Source: Chloroflexota bacterium (GTDB taxonomy: Bacteria > Chloroflexota > Anaerolineae > Aggregatilineales > Phototrophicaceae). Taken from it: 57,327 nucleotides of DNA. Both the position numbers and the translations under genes were made by a program. The notes below the pieces were generated by a model. That model saw only the letters and a list, made by a program, of their open reading frames with translations, was not told where the DNA came from and made no database searches. Shown in pieces: positions 52,563 to 57,327 of the stretch. Within the stretch, counting starts at the first letter, position 1. Each line of letters opens with the position of its first letter. The DNA is taken from positions 1 to 57,327 of the forward strand of contig JAPOOU010000042.1 of NCBI GenBank assembly GCA_026713245.1, written 5' to 3'.

Positions 52563-53584
52563 TCTGTATTATCACCAAGCGGCGGCGTCTTCAAATCCGC
52601 GACTATCGCCGCAATTAATTCCGGATTCCAGTCAGCGAAAACGAGGCAGATTCGGTCGGCGAGCCCACTATATCTTTGACGGATTGCGGCGGCTGCTCGC
52701 TCCGGTTCTGCGACGATCGCAATCTCATGCAGAATATCTTCAGGCAGGCTATGCCAAAGGGCGCGCTTGTCGCCTGAAAGCGCGCGTTCTCGTTGCGAAT
52801 CCAACAATTCTTCCCAGCCGTGGAAGGCCGCGAAGGAGTGATTCCTCCGTACAAAGGCGTAGCTCGCGACGTCGTTTTGCGAAGCAAAGCCCGCTTCGAG
52901 GACGTCTGGCGTCAATACGAGCGCGGGAATCGCGAGCTCAAAAGTCTCACGGGATCGGCCCGAGCTTTCGAGCCCTCGTGACAATTGTGGAAGTACCACA
53001 TCACGTAGATAAGACCGCGAATGCAGCAGGTTTGCATGCAGGCCCTGGCATAGTTCCCCGGCCAAGTCATAAATATCGCTATCGTCTCCCGACAAGAATA
53101 TCGGAATATCGGGATCTTTAATCGGTCCGGGATTGAAGAACGGCGCCATCAAACGGAACTGATAATGTCGCCCTCGGAAACGCAAGCGTTCATCGTATTG
53201 AAAGCTGCGCCAGATCGCTCGCAGACTTTCGATGTATTCGCGCATTTTGCTGACGGTATCGGGCCGATGACGGCCGTCGCCAATGGGAAGAAACTCGGGC
53301 GTGTCCGCGTCCAGCCCCAGCGCAAAGCGCCCGCCGCTTTGCCGCGCCAGATCCCAGGTTATCTGCGCGGTTATCATGGGGCTGCGCGGAAAGGCATAAG
53401 CGGCAATAGTTCCAAGCGTGAACGGGCGTTGCGCCGCCGTTGCCGCGATGGTTAGGGGGAAAAAGGGATTGCTCAGCCATTCGGCGCTCCAAGCGGCGTC
53501 AAATCCGCAAGTCTCCGCTCCCAAGATCCGATCGGCACTGGTGCGAAAATCCTTACCGGGCTGAAATAAGATATCGATCTTCAA
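52553..53584 (-). CDS. LLM-class (luciferase-like) flavin/F420-dependent oxidoreductase
   Basis: This 343-residue TIM-barrel protein has GFDAAWSAEWLSNPFFPLT, LGTIAAYAFPRSPMITAQ and GGRFALGLD, typical of F420-dependent LLM enzymes, which are frequent in Chloroflexota and Actinobacteria. FMN cannot be excluded. It is a diverged paralogue of the gene at 54343. It follows the metallopeptidase gene by about 33 bases. Confidence 0.88.
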   Translation of the reverse strand: MKIDILFQPGKDFRTSADRILGAETCGFDAAWSAEWLSNPFFPLTIAATAAQRPFTLGTIAAYAFPRSPMITAQITWDLARQSGGRFALGLDADTPEFLPIGDGRHRPDTVSKMREYIESLRAIWRSFQYDERLRFRGRHYQFRLMAPFFNPGPIKDPDIPIFLSGDDSDIYDLAGELCQGLHANLLHSRSYLRDVVLPQLSRGLESSGRSRETFELAIPALVLTPDVLEAGFASQNDVASYAFVRRNHSFAAFHGWEELLDSQRERALSGDKRALWHSLPEDILHEIAIVAEPERAAAAIRQRYSGLADRICLVFADWNPELIAAIVADLKTPPLGDNTDQA

Positions 53585-53617
53585 CTTGGCATACCTTCAT
53601 ACTGATCACGTCTTGGT

Positions 53618-54343
53618 CTAAAAGACCAGGAAATGCTCGTTTTCTTTAAACCACTTTTTCCATTTCCGGTAGTCCGGGCAATGCTTTTCAACCAGCTCCC
53701 AGAAAGCTTTGCTGTGGTTCATCACGCGCAAGTGACAAAGTTCGTGAATGATGACGCTATCGATTGCCTCTGGCGGCGTCATCATCAGCCTCATGTTGAA
53801 ATTCAGATTTCGCTTCGCGGAACAGCTTCCCCATCTGGTTTTCTGGTTCTTGATCCGGATCTTGTGATAGTTGAAACCGTGCAAGTCAGCGAGTTCTTTG
53901 ACCCGCGGCGGCAGATATTGCTTTGCCTCACCGCGATAAAAGTTCTCGATTGCCGCTCGAATAACGTCCGTATCGTCCATATACGCCGGTGAGAGCTTAA
54001 CCTCCAGCCGATCCTCAAAGCGCCGCACCCAGACTATCTCCTTGTCCTCCTGCTCTATCAAGTTGAGACTAAGGTTGTCGCCGAGGTAGGGGAAACTTGC
54101 GCCTTGTTCGTAGCGCCGCTCGAAGCGCATATGTTGCTGATAGGCCTGCATTTGCTCAAGCGCTTTCAGCACCCAGGCTTGCTTTTGTATGAGTACTTCC
54201 GTGGGTGTCGGCTGATGTACGCGCAGGGGATAAACGAGTTGGAATCCCCGCGCGACGTCAAATCGAAGGCTTATGCGCTTGGCGCGCTGGCTCTTGCGCA
54301 CGCTGTAGTGGACAGTTTGACCTTGCAGTTCAATCGTTGGCAT
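53618..54343 (-). CDS. YgjP-like metallopeptidase (WLM/DUF45 family)
   Basis: This 241-residue protein carries the zinc motif VIIHELCHLRVMNHSKAFW followed by KHCPDYRKWKKW, and an N-terminal beta region (VHYSVRKSQRAKRISLRF) as in YgjP. Its ATG overlaps the upstream LLM stop (TGATG). Physiological substrates are unknown. Being locked between two LLM genes is odd. Confidence 0.9.
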   Translation of the reverse strand: MPTIELQGQTVHYSVRKSQRAKRISLRFDVARGFQLVYPLRVHQPTPTEVLIQKQAWVLKALEQMQAYQQHMRFERRYEQGASFPYLGDNLSLNLIEQEDKEIVWVRRFEDRLEVKLSPAYMDDTDVIRAAIENFYRGEAKQYLPPRVKELADLHGFNYHKIRIKNQKTRWGSCSAKRNLNFNMRLMMTPPEAIDSVIIHELCHLRVMNHSKAFWELVEKHCPDYRKWKKWFKENEHFLVF

Positions 54344-55362
54344 CAGTTTTCCATCGCTTTCGCGGCATGTTCCCATATGGCGCGCCTGCTTTGATCGTCC
54401 GGCTGAAAGGGGAAGTAGTATCCGACCCGATCAAGCAAGCCTTCGTATCGTTCGCGAACGCGATAGGGCAGTTCGTCGGCCGGCGCAATCACTGCGAAAT
54501 GTTCCAGCATCTCGTCGCTGATCAGTGTATGCATTTCCTTCCAACGGTTGCGTCGCAGAAGCGTGTTCAGCTGCGGAACCAGGTCTTGCCAGCCGTGCAG
54601 CTCAAGGACGCGGCTATAGCTCGGCGTACTGGCGTAAAAGGCGATCTGGGATTTGCTCAGGATCTTGCTTTCTTCGACTTGAGCTTCTGTTTCGCCCGTG
54701 ACGACGAATACGGCGCAAGATAGTTGCAGCTTGCTTGACATTTCGGAGCGCGCGCGCCCCGCTTCGAAAGCTGGTACCAATACGTCGCGCAAGTATTGCG
54801 GCGTATGAAAGGAATGAACGTGAAACCCGTGACATAGCTCGCCCGCCAGTCTCGCCAACCCGGTATTAACTCCGGCGATGTAAATGGGGATTTCGAGTTG
54901 CGGCGTCTGGGCGGCTGCACATTGCGGGAAGGCCCATTCGTAACTGTAGTATTCGCCATCGAAACTCAACGGCCGGCCTGTGCTGAAACTGCGCCACGCC
55001 AGGCCTAACACCTTGATATACTCTCGCATTTGTTGAATTGGCTTGCCCCAGGTTGCGCTAAATCGTTTGGTGATGTGCGGCTTGATTTGTGTGCCCAGAC
55101 CAAGAATGAAGCGTCCGCGAGACTGCGCCGCCAGGTCCCGCGCGTTCTGCGCCATCAGCAATGGATCACGAGGAAAAGCGACGGCGATAGCTGTTCCCAG
55201 GGAGATTTGACGCGTTGCCAAGGCAGCATGAGCCAGCGGCAGGAAGGGATTGTGCGCGGCTTCGGCAACCCACAAGCCGTCGAAACCAAATTCTTCGACA
55301 GCTTCTGCAATTGTCGCGGCCTTGTTCAGGTCATCGGCGAAAACACTTACATCAAATTTCAT
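54343..55362 (-). CDS. LLM-class (luciferase-like) flavin/F420-dependent oxidoreductase
   Basis: This 339-residue protein begins MKFDVSVFADDLNKAATIAE and has GFDGLWVAEAAHNPFLPLAHA, LGTAIAVAFPRDPLLMAQ and GRFILGLG, as in F420-dependent LLM enzymes. It is clearly related to the 52553 gene but diverged. It is the first gene of a three-gene minus-strand unit (LLM, metallopeptidase, LLM). Confidence 0.88.
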   Translation of the reverse strand: MKFDVSVFADDLNKAATIAEAVEEFGFDGLWVAEAAHNPFLPLAHAALATRQISLGTAIAVAFPRDPLLMAQNARDLAAQSRGRFILGLGTQIKPHITKRFSATWGKPIQQMREYIKVLGLAWRSFSTGRPLSFDGEYYSYEWAFPQCAAAQTPQLEIPIYIAGVNTGLARLAGELCHGFHVHSFHTPQYLRDVLVPAFEAGRARSEMSSKLQLSCAVFVVTGETEAQVEESKILSKSQIAFYASTPSYSRVLELHGWQDLVPQLNTLLRRNRWKEMHTLISDEMLEHFAVIAPADELPYRVRERYEGLLDRVGYYFPFQPDDQSRRAIWEHAAKAMEN

Positions 55363-55876
55363 TAGTCAATCTCTATGGTGATAAACAAGCATTGTATCTT
55401 ATAGCCAAAGTCCTATGTAGTTTAGAAATAGAGTCTTCTGGCAGGCACATTCGGCCGCGCATAAGGGCAATCGCTTCAAAATCAATTCATGTCGAATGTT
55501 AGATTCATCTAGCAAAATGGTGGGGCGTCTGACCTGCGGTGTCTAGGCGCAGCGCTGTGCCGCCCAGAAAAATGATATTCGAATTGCGGGTGTTTCAGCA
55601 GGTCGCGTAGGTGGCGTAGACACTTACCGCCGACACAGGCCGTCAAACGCCCATACAATGCCTTCTTTTATCGGTGTTCTTGGTGCCCTCGGTGGTTAGA
55701 ATTCTGTCTGCCAGTCGCCATCTGGTTGAAGCGATTGCCCCGTGCTTTTCATGAACATAGTCGCTTGGGACCGACAAAAGTGCTATAATCTCTTTCCCTT
55801 GCTATGCCAATCTTGAGCGTTGTCTTGTGAACACCGATAGGCACAATTTTCATAAGGATATCGCCAGGGAGGATTT
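55363..55876. other. intergenic region with a promoter and a 9-base periodic motif
   Basis: About 510 bases without a supported gene. On the minus strand a 9-base periodic run (ACCGAGGGC, ACCAAGAAC, ACCGATAAA; 55667-55695) resembles an intergenic motif I have seen in many environmental genomes. An extended -10 TGC-TATAAT at 55781-55789 is a good start for the AI-2E family gene, with a leader of about 80 bases. Confidence 0.55.
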
Positions 55877-57013
55877 ATGAGTATGCGGGACTCCCGCATT
55901 GTCAACGTCGGGTTGCGCAACATCGCTGCGACCATTTTGATCGCGCTGGGCTTGTTGTTCGCCTGGGAGATCCGCGGCACATTGATGCTGACCTTCGCCG
56001 CGGTGATTTTGGTGGTGCTTTTCACAATGCCGGTGCGTTTGCTAGTAAAGCGCTTTGAGATGAATCGTTTGGTCGCCATTATCGTCAGCGTGGTCGGTTT
56101 TTTTGTAATACTTGGTTTAATCGGCATCCCAATTTTAAGAACTATCGGCAGCCAGTCTCAAGTGTTGGCGGGCCAGATCCAGCTTGGTTTTGAGCAGGTG
56201 CGCGAATCGATAACCCGCGATGCGATCATCGCTAGGTTTTCTTTCCTCGAGGGATTGATTCCCAGTGACATTAACGATTTGATCTCTATCGACTTGATTA
56301 ACCAGACCGTCTCTCAGTTGACAGAAGCGGTTGGGACGCTAGGCGGTACGGTTCTGCCGGTTGTTGGCGGCGTCGCCAATACGATTCTTAGCGTGCTCAT
56401 CATATTCTTCCTTAGTATGTACCTTTTGGCTGAACCGGATCGTTATGTGAATGGAATCATCAAACTCACGCCGATACGCTATCGTGGGCGAATGATGCAT
56501 ATTTTGCGGCGGCTTGATTCTACGTTACGTGCCTGGCTGAGCGTGACGGGCGTGTCGATGTTAGTGGTAGCCGTGCTGACGGGCTTGGGGCTGGCGCTGC
56601 TGGATATCAATGAATGGCTGGCTTTGGGTGTTTTGGCGGGTGTCCTGTCTTTCATCCCCAACTTTGGCCCCGTTGTCGCTCTGGTGCCATCGGTGGCGGT
56701 GGCGATTGTGCAAGCCCCTGACAATGTGATCTGGGTCGTGGTGATCATCTATGGCGTATCATTCTTCCAGAGTCAGGTTGTAAGTCCCGTACTTGCGAGC
56801 GAACGAATGAATATGCCGGCGATTCTCGTATTGCTCGGGCAGATCATTTTCGGTTTCTTTTTCGGTTTCCTGGGTTTGATGCTGGCGGTGCCCCTGAGCG
56901 CGGTTGTGGCTGTGCTTGTGGACGAGATATACGTGAAGGATATCCTGGGAGACCGTCCCAAAGAAAACGTGAATGAGAACTCGGCGGAAGAGCTGGCGAA
57001 TGATCCGGCCTAA
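55877..57013 (+). CDS. AI-2E family transporter (PerM/TqsA family)
   Basis: This 378-residue membrane protein has two N-terminal helices, a soluble segment (about 95-150), and five or six C-terminal helices with PNFGPVVALVPSVAVA and LGLMLAVPLSAVVAVLVDE. The family includes TqsA (autoinducer-2 export), Na+/H+ antiporters and permeases of unknown substrate, so function stays open. GGGAGG lies six bases before the ATG. The C-terminal tail is hydrophilic and acidic. Confidence 0.92.
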   Translation: MSMRDSRIVNVGLRNIAATILIALGLLFAWEIRGTLMLTFAAVILVVLFTMPVRLLVKRFEMNRLVAIIVSVVGFFVILGLIGIPILRTIGSQSQVLAGQIQLGFEQVRESITRDAIIARFSFLEGLIPSDINDLISIDLINQTVSQLTEAVGTLGGTVLPVVGGVANTILSVLIIFFLSMYLLAEPDRYVNGIIKLTPIRYRGRMMHILRRLDSTLRAWLSVTGVSMLVVAVLTGLGLALLDINEWLALGVLAGVLSFIPNFGPVVALVPSVAVAIVQAPDNVIWVVVIIYGVSFFQSQVVSPVLASERMNMPAILVLLGQIIFGFFFGFLGLMLAVPLSAVVAVLVDEIYVKDILGDRPKENVNENSAEELANDPA

Positions 57014-57108
57014 CGTCCGATGTATCGGCTTGATCTGTTGAATTGTGGATGCACGACCCCGGTTGGCAAGCGATGGCAATCGAATTTTAGGAAAAGGGAA
57101 AACCGTCC

Positions 57109-57137
57109 TTGACATAGCGCAAACGTATTGCTAATCT
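57109..57137 (+). promoter_or_regulatory. rRNA operon promoter
   Basis: A consensus TTGACA (57109-57114), 17 bases and TAATCT (57132-57137). The upstream A-rich tract (57081-57103) could act as an UP element. It lies about 115 bases before the 16S gene. Confidence 0.7.
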
Positions 57138-57154
57138 AGTTTTGCAATGGTGAG

Positions 57155-57177
57155 GACGAGGAGTCCTCGTCTTTTTT
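57155..57177 (+). terminator. terminator-like hairpin in the rRNA leader
   Basis: A 7-bp GC-rich stem GACGAGG/CCTCGTC (57155-57161/57165-57171) with a three-base loop and six T residues (57172-57177). It stands downstream of the rRNA promoter, so it would act on the rRNA transcript itself, or end read-through from the AI-2E gene. Confidence 0.65.
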
Positions 57178-57249
57178 GTCCCGATAAGGGATGAGTGCAC
57201 ATTAACAGCAGAATAGTGGGTTAAGACGGAGAAATACAAACCCTGATCG

Positions 57250-57327
<78 letters not shown>

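Overview
The window (57.3 kb, roughly 55% G+C, densely packed) is a bacterial chromosome segment that ends in the first ~78 bases of a 16S rRNA gene. The 16S start, the many small operons on both strands, a family-5 ABC transporter paired with cytoplasmic GH2 enzymes, F420/FMN luciferase-like oxidoreductases, a fused MrpAB subunit and a bactofilin all fit a Chloroflexota (Anaerolineae-like) genome. That assignment is inference from gene content and a very short rRNA fragment. I see no prophage, IS element, CRISPR array or tRNA.

Region 1 (1-12.1 kb) is a glycoside import and degradation locus. Two paralogous GH2 beta-mannosidase-like enzymes (365-2941 and 7518-10067) lie around a complete oligopeptide/oligosaccharide ABC transporter: a divergently transcribed binding protein (3162-5039, minus), two permeases and two ATPases. 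The enzymes lack signal peptides, so the likely scheme is import of a short mannoside followed by cytoplasmic hydrolysis. Region 2 (12.2-13.5 kb) is an isocitrate dehydrogenase gene on the minus strand. Region 3 (13.9-17.7 kb) is a four-gene amino-sugar cassette: formyltransferase-like protein, ArnC-like polyprenyl-phosphate glycosyltransferase, WecD-like acetyltransferase and WecE-like aminotransferase. Region 4 (18-25.4 kb) holds RNase J, an orphan MacB/LolD-type ATPase, a phosphoribosyltransferase, a ComEA-like protein, a MalK-type ATPase, lipoyl synthase, a bactofilin, and an undescribed two-gene unit made of a heptad-repeat coiled-coil protein and a 53-residue protein.

Region 5 (25.7-37.4 kb, all minus strand) is an exopolysaccharide/surface-glycan cluster: tyrosine-kinase-like CpsD, a 59-residue unknown, RmlA, a HAD phosphatase, RmlB, a membrane-anchored unknown, RmlD, two GT2 enzymes, RNase HII, a GT4 enzyme, a Wzz-like protein and an SDR. 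No rmlC is present. RmlA and RmlB would make dTDP-4-keto-6-deoxyglucose, which is also the substrate of the WecE-like enzyme of region 3. Upstream of the cluster lies a FolB-FolK fusion. Region 6 (37.6-42.8 kb, mostly plus) has folE, metK under a SAM-I riboswitch with its terminator, a methyltransferase with a Trm112-like tail, an alpha/beta hydrolase (minus) and a DUF368/PopT-type undecaprenyl-phosphate translocase.

Region 7 (42.8-48.8 kb, minus) is a complete Mrp/Mnh cation-proton antiporter operon (AB fusion, C, D, E, F, G). Region 8 (49.2-57.0 kb) carries etfBA, a pentapeptide-repeat protein, a GNAT enzyme, two luciferase-like monooxygenases flanking a YgjP/WLM metallopeptidase, and an AI-2E family transporter. 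An rrn promoter and a terminator-like leader hairpin then precede the 16S gene.
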